64,000 bases of DNA. It comes from Mangrovivirga cuniculi. Lineage in GTDB: Bacteria > Bacteroidota > Bacteroidia > Cytophagales > Cyclobacteriaceae. Below the pieces are notes generated by a model. That model had not been told where the DNA came from. It saw only the letters and a list, made by a program, of their open reading frames with translations, and searched no databases. The stretch spans positions 1,428,001 through 1,492,000 of the forward strand of contig NZ_CP028923.1 of assembly GCF_005166025.1 (NCBI RefSeq), in the 5' to 3' direction. Position 1 is the first letter of the stretch. The number at the start of each line of letters is the position of its first letter. Both the position numbers and the translations under genes were made by a program. Shown one piece after another: positions 8,666 to 17,859 of this stretch.

Positions 8666-10198
8666 TTAGCCTACCTCCTTTAACTCTTCTTTCTCTAATA
8701 AATTCCTGATACTTTTTACTACAATTTCCAGATCCTTCACCTCTTTAACAAGCATAGGAATAATTATATCATAATCCTTATTCTCATTCTTATCATTCAT
8801 CAGGTTCACCAAACCAATTACCCTGGCAAGAGGCCCTCTTATTTTGTGGGCATTCATGAATGAATATTTTAAGATTGTTTTATTTTGTGATTTAACTTTT
8901 TCAGTCCTCATCAACACCTCTTTTTCCAGATTAATATTCATTAATGATATTTCCTGGTAAGCCTTAATTAGTTTATTTGACTGTTCATCTAACTGTTCTT
9001 TCTGCTGAAGAATCTGACGATTGGATTTGGTCAATTCTAAATTTGCTTGTTTTCTTAACCTGTTAAATCTCATTAGGATTATCGATGCAATAATCAGAAT
9101 TACAAGGCAGGATAAAGTAGCAATAATTATGATGGCTTGGTTTTGTATTACTGATTCCTGGAGTTCAGCTTCCTTTTTGAGCACCTCATTTTCATGTGAT
9201 CGTTGAATGGACGCATAATTACTTTTTAGCTGTGAGATTTTGAAAGTATTTTCCCTGGTAATAAGGCTGTCTTTTAGAATAGAATGTTTTTCAAGAGCAG
9301 AAAGTGCTTTTTCCGAATTTTCGGTTTCTTTATAAAGCTTATAGAGTGATTTATATCCTATCTCTTCCACTCGCAGCATTTTCTTTTCAGAGGCAATTTC
9401 TATTCCCTTTAAAATATATTCTTCTGCAACACAAAAATTTCCGGAATTATAATGAGCTTTTCCAATACTGATTAAAATAGACGGTATCTGAACTTCATTC
9501 TTTAGTTTTTTATTTAAAGCTAATGCCCGGTCATAATAATCAAGTGATTTTTTAAACTCATTTTTATCCAGATACAAAGTCCCCAGGTTATGGTAAATAA
9601 TAGCACATTCCCGCATATCTCCTTTATCTAATGATATTTCGAGTGCTTCATTATATGCTTCCAGAGCCTTTTTGAAATTTTCTTTTTTCCAATAGACAAC
9701 TCCCAGATTCATGTAATAATTTCGCCAATTATCTACGTCGCCTTCTTTTAAAAATCTTTTGAGGTTCTTATAATTCTTTTCAGCATCATCGTATTGGTTC
9801 AGATACATATAAACCACTCCTATGTTGTTATATGCTTTAATTATTCCATCGTAATAATCAATTTTCTGAGCCAGGTTTAAGGAATTAATCGTTTGGTCAA
9901 TTCCCTGTTCATACAAGCCGATATTAATATAAGAAATTCCCAGGCCTCTCAAAGAATTGGTAAGAAAGATATCATTCCCTGATTTTCTACTTATATCAAT
10001 TGCTTTCTTGTTAATATCCAGTGCGAGTGAGGGGTCAGTATCATTTAATAATTCACCGTATAGCACTAATATTTCAGCTCTCTCTTCAATAGAAAGCGTT
10101 TTGTTCTCCAAAATGTTTGAGATACTATCTAGTTTTGGGTTAGCATCTAAAATTTCGAGGCACAAAAAAATGCCAAGAAATATAAGTGTTCTTTTCAT
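8666..10198 (-). CDS. TPR sensor protein with TM helix, coiled coil and an H-box but no ATPase domain
   Basis: The start at 10198 gives a signal peptide (MKRTLIFLGIFLCLEI... near DANPK); the longer upstream frame has no better start. The 510-residue protein has about seven tetratricopeptide repeats in the periplasm (residues about 40-330, for example NLGVVYWKKENFKKALEAY). One membrane helix (about 360-385) and a coiled coil (about 390-440) follow. Next is AHKIRGPLARVIGLVNLM, whose AH(K)xRxPLAR layout matches the phospho-acceptor H-box of Bacteroidota TPR histidine kinases, with the His near residue 447. The protein then ends after about 60 residues, with no N, G1 or G2 boxes of a HATPase domain. 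It may be a phosphotransfer or dimerisation partner of another kinase, or a degenerate sensor. No response regulator is adjacent. Confidence 0.82.
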   Translation of the reverse strand: MKRTLIFLGIFLCLEILDANPKLDSISNILENKTLSIEERAEILVLYGELLNDTDPSLALDINKKAIDISRKSGNDIFLTNSLRGLGISYINIGLYEQGIDQTINSLNLAQKIDYYDGIIKAYNNIGVVYMYLNQYDDAEKNYKNLKRFLKEGDVDNWRNYYMNLGVVYWKKENFKKALEAYNEALEISLDKGDMRECAIIYHNLGTLYLDKNEFKKSLDYYDRALALNKKLKNEVQIPSILISIGKAHYNSGNFCVAEEYILKGIEIASEKKMLRVEEIGYKSLYKLYKETENSEKALSALEKHSILKDSLITRENTFKISQLKSNYASIQRSHENEVLKKEAELQESVIQNQAIIIIATLSCLVILIIASIILMRFNRLRKQANLELTKSNRQILQQKEQLDEQSNKLIKAYQEISLMNINLEKEVLMRTEKVKSQNKTILKYSFMNAHKIRGPLARVIGLVNLMNDKNENKDYDIIIPMLVKEVKDLEIVVKSIRNLLEKEELKEVG

Positions 10199-10326
10199 TT
10201 TGGTGTATAGGTTGTGACCGATAATTGTTAGAAATAAGCAATACAGCATACTTATTTCTTCCGGTCACGAATATTGCACCTACAAATGATATTTCAAATT
10301 TATTTTATGATTTTTTTTAGAAAGAA

Positions 10327-11163
10327 TTATCTGTTTAGAGTAATCCCGTCGGGTTCAATCGTTATTTTACGGTTTTTATACAGATCACCAAGTGCTTTTT
10401 TAAATGCTTTCTTACTTATTCCGAATTGATCGTAGATTGCTTCAGGTTTACTTTTGTCAGATAAAGGTAAAAATCCACCATTATTAATCAGGGTATTGTA
10501 AATGGTCTCAGCATTTTTATCATTGAAATTTTGATATCCAATTGGCTGCAGGGTTAGATCGATCTTTTTGTCTTCCCTGATTTTTTTGATATATCCTTTA
10601 GTTTTATCTCCGACATTAATATTTCTGAAAACTTCATCTTTATATATCAAGCCTCTGTGTTGACCATTAACAATTGCAGAATAGCCCATATCAGATATAT
10701 GGTATATCAGTAATTCTACCTCTTCTCCTTCATTAACTGTCAATAATGCATTTTGCAGGTACTTGTCAATTTTATTAGATGCATATAATCTGTTTGTTTT
10801 TACATCAAAGTCCATATAAACAACATACCATCTGCCCGGTTGCATTTTTTGCCTTTGTTCTTTAAATGGGACCATTAACTCCTTCTCGAGCCCCCAATCC
10901 ATAAAAGCCCCCACCGGGGTTACATCTGAAACTTGTAAGAAGCCAAATTCATCTAATTTTATTTTTGGTTCGAGTGTTGTGGCAACTTTTCTTTCTTCAT
11001 GATCCAGGTATACAAAAACATCAAGATAGTCGTCTATTTTGTAATCTTCTGGAATATACTTATTAGGCAATAAGACTTCCTCTAAAGATTCACTTATCAA
11101 ATAAAGTCCATGGTCTGTTTTACGGTTGATTCTTAGCTTATTATATTTACCGATCTCAATCAT
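10327..11163 (-). CDS. cvfB: S1-domain RNA-binding protein, CvfB/YitL family
   Basis: A cytoplasmic protein of 278 residues with the CvfB layout. The N-terminal S1-like domains start at IEIGKYNKLRINRKTDHG. A full S1 motif follows (GFLQVSDVTPVGAFMDWGLEKELMVP), then another S1-like unit around GYIKKIREDKKIDLTLQP. The C-terminal winged helix contains YDQFGISKKAFKKALGDLYK and ITIEPDGITL. The length matches the family. CvfB proteins bind RNA and influence gene expression and virulence in Gram-positive bacteria; the Bacteroidota role has not been worked out to my knowledge. It stands alone. Confidence 0.88.
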   Translation of the reverse strand: MIEIGKYNKLRINRKTDHGLYLISESLEEVLLPNKYIPEDYKIDDYLDVFVYLDHEERKVATTLEPKIKLDEFGFLQVSDVTPVGAFMDWGLEKELMVPFKEQRQKMQPGRWYVVYMDFDVKTNRLYASNKIDKYLQNALLTVNEGEEVELLIYHISDMGYSAIVNGQHRGLIYKDEVFRNINVGDKTKGYIKKIREDKKIDLTLQPIGYQNFNDKNAETIYNTLINNGGFLPLSDKSKPEAIYDQFGISKKAFKKALGDLYKNRKITIEPDGITLNR

Positions 11164-11270
11164 GCAGAATATTTTTTGTAAAGCTAATGCTAATATTGCA
11201 GTCGATGGTAAATTATGAGAATTAATTTATGATATTGAATGGTATCACTATAGATAATATTAAATAATGA

Positions 11271-11296
11271 AAAAGCACAACAGCTGTTGTGCTTTT
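11271..11296 (-). terminator. Perfect 26-bp palindrome terminator
   Basis: AAAAGCACAACAG is followed directly by its exact reverse complement, 14 bp past the stop of the lipoprotein gene at 11310-12236 on the minus strand. The outer A/T arms supply a short U-run. Confidence 0.75.
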
Positions 11297-11309
11297 CACC
11301 TTTATATAG

Positions 11310-12236
11310 TTACTGAACTTCAGTAAAATTTCCGTAGTAGCTTCCCGTCAGGGATTCGTCATCCGGATAGATAAGATTGAATGTTAAGTAGTAACGATTT
11401 TCCTCAATATTACTCTTTAATTCAATAGTACCGCTTACCGGTCTTATATCTACCTGGTTTTGATTTAGTACTAACCTGGCATCAAAGAAAAAAGTTGAAT
11501 TTGCCACATCTTCCGGTGTGACCAGGCCTTCATCTCTAAACTCAAAGGTGTTATTTAAAAAATCACTTTCTTGTGGAGCATATAAATATATGTCAAGAAT
11601 GATGTTTTCCAATCGATCCCCAATTTCAAAATTGTATAGATAGTGTGTAGGGTTAGAATTATTGTCTTCGTCAAATGGATCTGAAAACCCCTCTTTATAA
11701 ACAAGGGATAATTCATTATCCATAAGGTAATTAGTGCCATTAAAATTAACCAGCCATTCTTGTCTTGCAACAATGGTGAAAACGGTAAAATGATCAACAT
11801 CAGCCTGTATAGTTTTTGTTGATGCATTTACAATGGAAGGAAGCTCAATTAATGCTGAGTTTTCATAATATGCCATTGTAAGAAGCTCATCAGCACCTGA
11901 AATCGGTATATTGTCATTGCGATAATTATATGTCAAAACTGCAGGTATATCAAATTGCGTTCCATCAGGCCCCCAATCGTAAGCACTTTGGGCTAAAACT
12001 AATGTACCAGGAACGGGCTCCTCAGTCTGTTCAACAGTAATCGCTGTAGCTTCAGATAATGCCTCCGCAGGAACATTTAATTCCATTACTCCGTCTTGTG
12101 TTGCAACAGAACCACCTTCCTCATCAATGATATTTTCTTCTATTGGATTAGGGTTACTCTGATTATCATCATCGTCATCACAAGAAATTGTTATGATCAT
12201 TACCATAGTAACTATTAAGAAAAGATTAAATTTCAT
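11310..12236 (-). CDS. Lipoprotein with a ZU5-like domain
   Basis: The start at 12236 gives a lipoprotein signal (MKFNLFLIVTMVMIITISC) followed by an Asp run that may act as a sorting or surface-export signal. After an acidic linker, residues about 40-160 read GGSVATQDGVMELNVPAEAL, then AITVEQTEEPVPG and, further on, DHFTVFTIV. This is the pattern of ZU5-like domains found in Bacteroidota surface proteins. The remaining 140 residues look like a beta-sandwich (IILDIYLYAP, NNTFEFRDEG, GTIELKSN, SYYGNFTEVQ). Function is unknown; a structural or binding role at the cell surface is plausible. It is a single gene with its own terminator. Confidence 0.65.
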   Translation of the reverse strand: MKFNLFLIVTMVMIITISCDDDDDNQSNPNPIEENIIDEEGGSVATQDGVMELNVPAEALSEATAITVEQTEEPVPGTLVLAQSAYDWGPDGTQFDIPAVLTYNYRNDNIPISGADELLTMAYYENSALIELPSIVNASTKTIQADVDHFTVFTIVARQEWLVNFNGTNYLMDNELSLVYKEGFSDPFDEDNNSNPTHYLYNFEIGDRLENIILDIYLYAPQESDFLNNTFEFRDEGLVTPEDVANSTFFFDARLVLNQNQVDIRPVSGTIELKSNIEENRYYLTFNLIYPDDESLTGSYYGNFTEVQ

Positions 12237-12396
12237 AATCTGATGATTTTGGTTCAAGCCTTTATTCAACTCGGTGAGAACATATTAAAAATAACTCATT
12301 AGAATCTACTTATGAGAAATTTTCTACAAATCAAGATTAAGTATCGATGAAAGATTGTTAACGGTCAAGAGTATGTTGATTCAAACTTGAAAGCCA

Positions 12397-12801
12397 TTAC
12401 TCTTCTGTAAATAATCTGTTATAATTACCTTCTTCATTACTTCCCAGGTGATCAATTCTGCAAGGTACAAATTCAATTCCTTCAATGTTTTCATCACACC
12501 AATCACTAAATAAGTTAATAATAGGTACCAGGGATTTACCTTTATTTGTTAAGGAGTAATCAATATGGGGTTGTATATCATGAAATAATCTTTTTTCGAT
12601 AATACCATCTTCTTCTAATTCCTTTAATTGAATTGTGAGCATTGCTTTGGATATCGCTGGTATACAATGCAACAATCCATCAAATTTTATCGGCTTATGT
12701 CCAATCACATGAATGATTATGATTTTCCATTTTCCTCCAATAATATTCATCAAATGTGTGATTGCACATTTTCTTGGGTTATTAATTATTTTTCTCGCCA
12801 T
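12397..12801 (-). CDS. HxlR-family transcriptional regulator
   Basis: The 134 residues form one winged-helix domain of the HxlR type: the N-terminal Cys in PRKCAITHLMNIIGGKWK, the recognition region around ISKAMLTIQLKELEEDGIIEKR, and the wing with YSLTNKGKSL. HxlR regulators often sense aldehydes or oxidants through the conserved N-terminal Cys, seen here at about residue 12. No divergent target gene is present; neighbours on both sides are on the same strand and functionally unrelated, so the target cannot be guessed from context. Confidence 0.9.
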   Translation of the reverse strand: MARKIINNPRKCAITHLMNIIGGKWKIIIIHVIGHKPIKFDGLLHCIPAISKAMLTIQLKELEEDGIIEKRLFHDIQPHIDYSLTNKGKSLVPIINLFSDWCDENIEGIEFVPCRIDHLGSNEEGNYNRLFTEE

Positions 12802-12964
12802 TTTTTTAAGAGTAGGTATTAATTTACCAAAATTCAGAATAATAATTCCTAAAAAATGAAAAGATAATGATCAAAGTCTTGATAGATTGTATAGCAGGAA
12901 GTCTTGATTCCTGGAATTTTTCTGATTTGAAAGGAAAAAGGGAGCAAAAAACTCCACTTTTGAT

Positions 12965-14386
12965 TTAATCTTCTTTTATAAACTTGAATTTGTCAACTAT
13001 ACCAGTCTGGTTAGTTATTATACCAATATAGTTTCCGTTTTTCAGGCTGCGTATATCTATTTTAACAGGATGGTTTATACTTATAGATCTGATAAATTGC
13101 CCCTGAATGTTATAGATGGTAAGGGTACCCTCTAAGGAATTGTTACTTTTAAAATTAAGATATTCCCTGGCTGGATTAGGGAAGGCTAAAAATTGGCTAT
13201 TAAATTGATCGTCTAAAGACAGTATTGTATTCAGATCCTTATCAACATAATTATCGTTTGTAAAAACTGCAATAGTATGATCATCTAAAAATGAAGCAGA
13301 TTTTTGAAAATCAGAATCCCATTTTGTTACCTCTGTTCTCAATGAAACTATGTAAGGCAAGTCTCTGCTAATTTGTTCTGCATTAGTAATGGTTATCTTG
13401 ATTTTATGATATGTTGTGTCATTTACTGTTGAATTTTCGATGGTGTAACTAATATTATTTTCATATTGAAAAAGCTCCGAGATCAATTGAGTCTCAACCG
13501 TGCCTCCAATATATTCGATCAAAACTTCTTTAGTTTGTACTTCTCCTTCGCCTAAATGCATTTCAAACTGATTTATTTTACCATTATTTAAAATGACAGG
13601 CTCATTCTCTAGAGTTATTATATTAAAATCTCTGATAACATAACCAACGATATTATCAAATTGGTCAAATTGATAAACTTTTATTGCTGCTGAAAATTCT
13701 CTTTGATCAAGTAATCCCTGGGGTAGTAAGTCCTCCACATAGCCATTCCAGGATAGGTGTCCACTTACATGATTAATTTTTAAGCTATCTAAAAAATGAT
13801 AATTTGGAACGGGAGAATTTTTTCCTTGTTTAGGTTCTACAAAAGAATAATATAGACGATAGTTATTCGGATCATAGCCACCCATCGATAGATTTAAATT
13901 TCCCGGGAAATAGTAAAAATTTGATTGATCTAAGTTAAATACCGGTGATTCATATCTCTGGCCGTGTATCAGGCTGAACATAGACTCTATATAAAATGGT
14001 ATATCAACAGAATATCCTCCACTAATATTTTCCAGAAAATCATTTCTGTTTTGTTCAGTATAGGAGATTACATATTGACCATGATCGGGGAAGGTATGAT
14101 AAACTGTTAATTCAACTTTTTGTAAAAAATCTATGTATGAGATATTGTTGATTTCAAATTCATTTGGCCTAGTTTCAATAACAGTTCCATCTCCAAAATC
14201 CAAAAAACCATAACCAAATTCGACACCTGATTCAGCATCTCTCCAACCCGTAAAAACAACTTTACATTCCAGACTATTTGGATCTTCCTGAATAATCCTG
14301 ATTTCTCCGCCACGAATGTGAGTAGCCTGAGAATTAAAAAGTAATAAGAATTGTAATACTATTAAAAGTAAAAATTTATTATTCAT
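12965..14386 (-). CDS. Secreted T9SS cargo protein with C-terminal sorting domain
   Basis: The start at 14386 gives a signal peptide (MNNKFLLLIVLQFLLLF... ending NSQA). The mature protein begins with THIRGGEI, a start shared by many large Bacteroidota surface proteins. Residues about 30-130 form a PKD-like region (DFGDGTVIETRP; TVYHTFPDHGQYVISYTEQ). The final 75 residues are a type A T9SS sorting domain: FPNPAREYLNFKS, LTIYNIQGQFIRS, IDIRSLKNGNYIGII and KFKFIKED. So it is carried across the outer membrane by T9SS and released or anchored on the surface. No enzymatic motif is visible; an adhesin role is an inference. Confidence 0.8.
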   Translation of the reverse strand: MNNKFLLLIVLQFLLLFNSQATHIRGGEIRIIQEDPNSLECKVVFTGWRDAESGVEFGYGFLDFGDGTVIETRPNEFEINNISYIDFLQKVELTVYHTFPDHGQYVISYTEQNRNDFLENISGGYSVDIPFYIESMFSLIHGQRYESPVFNLDQSNFYYFPGNLNLSMGGYDPNNYRLYYSFVEPKQGKNSPVPNYHFLDSLKINHVSGHLSWNGYVEDLLPQGLLDQREFSAAIKVYQFDQFDNIVGYVIRDFNIITLENEPVILNNGKINQFEMHLGEGEVQTKEVLIEYIGGTVETQLISELFQYENNISYTIENSTVNDTTYHKIKITITNAEQISRDLPYIVSLRTEVTKWDSDFQKSASFLDDHTIAVFTNDNYVDKDLNTILSLDDQFNSQFLAFPNPAREYLNFKSNNSLEGTLTIYNIQGQFIRSISINHPVKIDIRSLKNGNYIGIITNQTGIVDKFKFIKED

Positions 14387-14461
14387 TATTATAGTTGATA
14401 AATAAAAAATGAGACTCAAAAATAGTATTTAATACTATAAAATCAACAGTGGAATTAAATT

Positions 14462-14486
14462 AAAAAGGGAGCCTTTGAAGGCTCCC
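14462..14486 (-). terminator. Terminator after the acetyl-CoA hydrolase family gene
   Basis: GGGAGCC / GGCTCCC with a 6-nt loop; the AAAAA on its left gives a U-run on the minus strand. It lies 25 bp past the stop at 14511. Confidence 0.85.
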
Positions 14487-14510
14487 CTGTGTTAAATTTA
14501 AAGTACGATT

Positions 14511-15776
14511 TTATAATAATTCATAAACCTCTCTTTCGAGTGCTTCCTGATGATCAGGGTGAGCGATACTGATCAGGAGGTCAGTTCTTTCTTTCAGTGT
14601 TTTACCATAGACATTAACTGCTCCGTATTCGGTAACGATCCAATGAACGTGGGCCCTGGTTGTTACTACACTTGCTCCCGGAGTTAACCGGCATACAATT
14701 TTACTTTTACCGTTTCTTGTTTGAGACGGAAGAGCAATGATTGGTTTACCACCCTGCGATAGGGATGCACCTCTGATAAAATCCATTTGACCACCAACTC
14801 CTGAATATTGCCTGCTACCGATACTATCAGCACACACCTGACCGTAAAGATCTACCTCGAGCGCAGAATTGATTGCAATGACTTTAGGGTTCTGCCTGAT
14901 CATTTTTGTATCGTTAATGAAGGAGGAATCTAGAAATTCAAAGGCCGGGTTATCATCAATAAAGTCATAAAGCTTCCTGGATCCTAAACAAAATCCGGAT
15001 GTTACTTTACCTTTATAAATAGCTTTTTTATTGCCATTTATCACTCCCTTCTCCATCAGGTTCATTACGCCATCAGAAAACATTTCAGTATGCATACCCA
15101 GTTCTCGATGGTTTTCCAAAGCTAATAGAGCAGCATCTGGAATGGAGCCAATGCCGGTTTGAAGGGTAGAACCGTCTTCAATCAGATCTGCAATATGCTT
15201 TCCTATTTGTAGTTCGATATCACTTAATGGTTTTGTAGGATGTTCAAAAAGCGGATCATTAACAGCTATCATGTTGTCGATCTGGCTAATATGAATAGTT
15301 CCATCTCCAGAGGTCCGTGGTACGTTTGGATTAATCTGAGCAATAACCTTTTTTGCACAATTTACTGCTGCATAAGTGACATCAACAGAAATACCCAGAC
15401 TGCAATATCCATGTTTATTGGGTGGTGATACCTGGATCAAGGCCACATCGACCGGGATAATTCCATTCCTAATAGCAAGAGGTATTTCACTTAAAAACAT
15501 TGGAATATAACTTGCTCTACCTGCCTGGACATGCCTTCTGATGTTGGCCCCGACAAACATTGCTTTCACATTAAAACTATCGGAATATTGTTCTTCTGCA
15601 TAGGGTGCATCCCCTTCAGTATGAATACTATAAATTGTTACATCTTTTAATTCATTGTGCCGTGCTGTCATTGCATTTACTAACTGTTGAGGAGTAGAAG
15701 CAGCAGAGTGAAGAAAGACATTATCACCAGATTTTATAATTTCAACTGCCTGGGCAGCTGTATCACAGACCTTCAT
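14511..15776 (-). CDS. Acetyl-CoA hydrolase/transferase family (4-hydroxybutyrate CoA-transferase-like)
   Basis: A cytoplasmic enzyme of 421 residues, the usual length for class I CoA transferases of this subfamily. Visible family features are VALIQVSPPNKHGYCSLG (about 111-128), the glycine-rich QTGIGSIPDAAL (about 206-217), and HTEMFSDGVMNL with Glu231 as the likely CoA-thioester nucleophile. SRQYSGVGGQMDF appears later. It would move CoA between acetyl-CoA and a carboxylic acid, or hydrolyse acyl-CoA; the acceptor cannot be read from the sequence. The start is fixed by the ATG at 15776, which gives the typical opening with VEIIKSGDNVFLH. It is a single-gene unit with a strong terminator. 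Confidence 0.88.
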   Translation of the reverse strand: MKVCDTAAQAVEIIKSGDNVFLHSAASTPQQLVNAMTARHNELKDVTIYSIHTEGDAPYAEEQYSDSFNVKAMFVGANIRRHVQAGRASYIPMFLSEIPLAIRNGIIPVDVALIQVSPPNKHGYCSLGISVDVTYAAVNCAKKVIAQINPNVPRTSGDGTIHISQIDNMIAVNDPLFEHPTKPLSDIELQIGKHIADLIEDGSTLQTGIGSIPDAALLALENHRELGMHTEMFSDGVMNLMEKGVINGNKKAIYKGKVTSGFCLGSRKLYDFIDDNPAFEFLDSSFINDTKMIRQNPKVIAINSALEVDLYGQVCADSIGSRQYSGVGGQMDFIRGASLSQGGKPIIALPSQTRNGKSKIVCRLTPGASVVTTRAHVHWIVTEYGAVNVYGKTLKERTDLLISIAHPDHQEALEREVYELL

Positions 15777-15889
15777 GTTTTTTTTCTTAAAGGTCGCTGG
15801 TTAGAGATAAAAATTAGATAAGAATGGTCTGCTTATTCTATGATGTAAATCATAAGCTAATAATTGAATAGAATTTTAGTTTTTTGGTT

Positions 15890-16363
15890 CTAATTATTAT
15901 TCAGATTTATAAATTTTGTATTGAGAGATTCAGCGTATGGTTTTATGTTTTTAATTAGTGATTCCTCATCTTTATAACTTCCAAGGTGAACCTTTTTGTT
16001 ATCAGAAAACCTGATGTATGCATCGAAATCGATTTTTCTTTTAGTTGATGAATTAGCCGTGGAATAGTCTGACCTGGTTTCTAAAGTTGAGTTTATTTTG
16101 TAAAAAATACAGTCTATTTCTTCAAATGCATGCTTTTGTCCTATCTTAAATCCAAAGACTAAGGTGTAGTCATGATAGATGTTGTTTTTCAGATCAATTG
16201 AAAAACCATATTTAGTTGTTAATACGACAGCACTTAATAAGAGTAAAATTAACGAAAGAACTAAGTTGGCTTTAAGCAACGCCAGAATCCCAAATATCAT
16301 TAGGATTATGAATATGACGATTCGTCCTTTGGAAAAATAATTGCCAATAATTAATGATTTCAT
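15890..16363 (-). CDS. Small membrane protein, two TM helices plus a PH-like tail
   Basis: 157 residues. Two hydrophobic helices (about 14-30 and 33-50) are followed by a soluble region of about 100 residues whose strands (GFSIDLKNNIYHDYTLVFG, FEEIDCIFYKI, IDFDAYIRFSD, KKVHLGSYKDEESL) resemble bacterial PH-like membrane domains. No function can be assigned. It lies 15 bp from the end of the serine hydrolase gene on the same strand and is probably co-transcribed with it. Confidence 0.65.
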   Translation of the reverse strand: MKSLIIGNYFSKGRIVIFIILMIFGILALLKANLVLSLILLLLSAVVLTTKYGFSIDLKNNIYHDYTLVFGFKIGQKHAFEEIDCIFYKINSTLETRSDYSTANSSTKRKIDFDAYIRFSDNKKVHLGSYKDEESLIKNIKPYAESLNTKFINLNNN

Positions 16364-16378
16364 TATACTTATTTCAGC

Positions 16379-17449
16379 TTATTTTCTCGCTCCCCAAACT
16401 AGGGAAATCATTCTGTAAAAATCACCCTTGTTAAAGGTATATTCATTTTCAGTATCTACCCGGTGAATTAACACCATTTTTGAAGCCGGATATACTGCCA
16501 GCATATGTATTCCTGTTCCCGTGTGGAAAAATGATCTGGAACTTCTGTTTTCTGTTTTCATTAATACATTCCATAGCATACCGTATGCTATACCATAACC
16601 GGGATCATATACTGAAATAGGTTGGGTACTGGCATCTATCCAATCTTCAGGTACAATTTGGTTCCCATTCCAGGTACCTTTATTCAAATAAAGCTGAGCA
16701 TATCGAGCCATATCTCTTGATGACAATCTGAAATGGTAGGCCGGGTATTTTGATTTACTGTTTTCAAACATGTAAAAACCATCTGTATCTGGTATTTCCA
16801 TGTTTTCTACCTCTCCATCGATTGAAACATAATTTGCTTTATAATGCTGCATACCCGTTGGAACAGCGATTTGTTCATAAAACAGATCATAAATTTTTTT
16901 GCCAGTTCTTTTTTCCAAAATATATCCTAGGACATTAAAATCCCAGTTGTTATAATAATAATGTTCCCCGGGTTTATGTGTGCCTCTGGGAGGCATCTTG
17001 GCCAGCATACCCTCTGAAACTGCTGCTGCATGGTGATAAATTCCGGATCGTGATTTTAATAGATCAGCTACAGTTGCCTGTAATTCGGTTTCTGTAAGCC
17101 CAGGATCTATATCATCTATTTCTAATTCTCCTAATGTCATGGTTGTATCAATGAGACCATCATCAATAGCAATCCCATAAAGAGAGTTTAACATTGCTTT
17201 TCGAATACTATGAATAGTATGAGGTTTTTTAGTATCACCGTATTCATAGACTATTTGGCCATCAACGAGGATCAATAGGGAAGAGGATCCTGCTTTTTCA
17301 AGGAATTGAGTCAGAGTATCTAGTCTTGATTTTGAAAAACCCTTACTTTCCGGATTGGCATATTCAAATTCAATAAATGATTGTGAATTTATACTTTCCA
17401 CAGAACTGATAATGAGAAGGAAGGCGATTAAAAAATGATTGGTTTTCAT
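16379..17449 (-). CDS. Exported serine hydrolase, beta-lactamase (class C-like) family
   Basis: A signal peptide (MKTNHFLIAFLLIISSVESI, cleaved near NSQ) leads a 335-residue domain with the class C beta-lactamase/esterase triad: SIRK (SxxK, Ser81 and Lys84), YNN (YxN, Tyr166) and a C-terminal HTGTG in place of KTG. Such enzymes include penicillin-binding-like D-peptidases, esterases and amidases. The altered third motif (HTG) is more typical of esterase or peptidase members than of true beta-lactamases, so antibiotic resistance should not be assumed. The downstream small membrane protein may be co-transcribed. Confidence 0.85.
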   Translation of the reverse strand: MKTNHFLIAFLLIISSVESINSQSFIEFEYANPESKGFSKSRLDTLTQFLEKAGSSSLLILVDGQIVYEYGDTKKPHTIHSIRKAMLNSLYGIAIDDGLIDTTMTLGELEIDDIDPGLTETELQATVADLLKSRSGIYHHAAAVSEGMLAKMPPRGTHKPGEHYYYNNWDFNVLGYILEKRTGKKIYDLFYEQIAVPTGMQHYKANYVSIDGEVENMEIPDTDGFYMFENSKSKYPAYHFRLSSRDMARYAQLYLNKGTWNGNQIVPEDWIDASTQPISVYDPGYGIAYGMLWNVLMKTENRSSRSFFHTGTGIHMLAVYPASKMVLIHRVDTENEYTFNKGDFYRMISLVWGARK

Positions 17450-17460
17450 ATTAAATAATT

Positions 17461-17492
17461 AAAAAAATCCGTACCAAATATTTGCTACGGAT
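17461..17492 (-). terminator. Terminator of the TPP-riboswitch operon
   Basis: ATCCGTA / TACGGAT (17467-17473 with 17486-17492), with seven As on its left that become a U-run on the minus strand. It lies about 100 bp past the Trm112-like stop and just before the serine hydrolase start. Confidence 0.7.
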
Positions 17493-17589
17493 AATGATAA
17501 CTTATTTTATATTGTCTTAGTAACTATTTTTGATAAGTGGTGAAAACTAGGCTATAAAATCCTTCATATATTCAAATTCAATTTTCTTA

Positions 17590-17859
17590 TCATTCTTCAA
17601 TCAATCGGAAGTTTTCTATTTTCATTCCTTCTAATTGTTTGTTCCATTTATCTAACAAAGGTTTCTCCAGGCTAAACTCCCTGTATTCATCCGGATTCAT
17701 TATAGGAATGCCACGGACAATAGGATAGATTCTTCTGCATTCTTTGCAGGTGAAAAAACCTTCAAGTATATTCTCAGTTGTGTCCTTAGTGACCACAGTC
17801 AAGTCAAGATCATTTTTATCAAATGGACAGCAAAGTTTATCTATCGTATCTCTTTTCAT
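17590..17859 (-). CDS. Trm112-like zinc protein
   Basis: 89 residues with the Trm112/UPF0434 pattern: an N-terminal DKLCCPFDKNDL knuckle, a short insert, then FFTCKECRRIYPIVRGIPIM, which supplies the second Cys pair and the conserved I-P-I-M strand. Trm112 proteins in eukaryotes and archaea bind and activate SAM methyltransferases; bacterial relatives are poorly characterised. This copy is the last gene of an operon whose first gene is a SAM methyltransferase, which makes a partner relationship plausible (inference). Its ATG overlaps the stop of the ThiE-like frame as ATGA, once that frame is restored. The C-terminal 25 residues extend beyond the short UPF0434 form. Confidence 0.82.
   Translation of the reverse strand: MKRDTIDKLCCPFDKNDLDLTVVTKDTTENILEGFFTCKECRRIYPIVRGIPIMNPDEYREFSLEKPLLDKWNKQLEGMKIENFRLIEE

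Noticed and set aside
12935-12962. Terminator hairpin after the T9SS cargo gene
   Set aside because: AAAAAGGGAG / CTCCACTTTT can pair only with mismatches and around an A-rich loop; too weak to list as a feature.
16379-17449. Antibiotic-resistance beta-lactamase
   Set aside because: SxxK and YxN are present, but the third motif is HTG rather than KTG; most Bacteroidota proteins of this type are esterases or peptidases.
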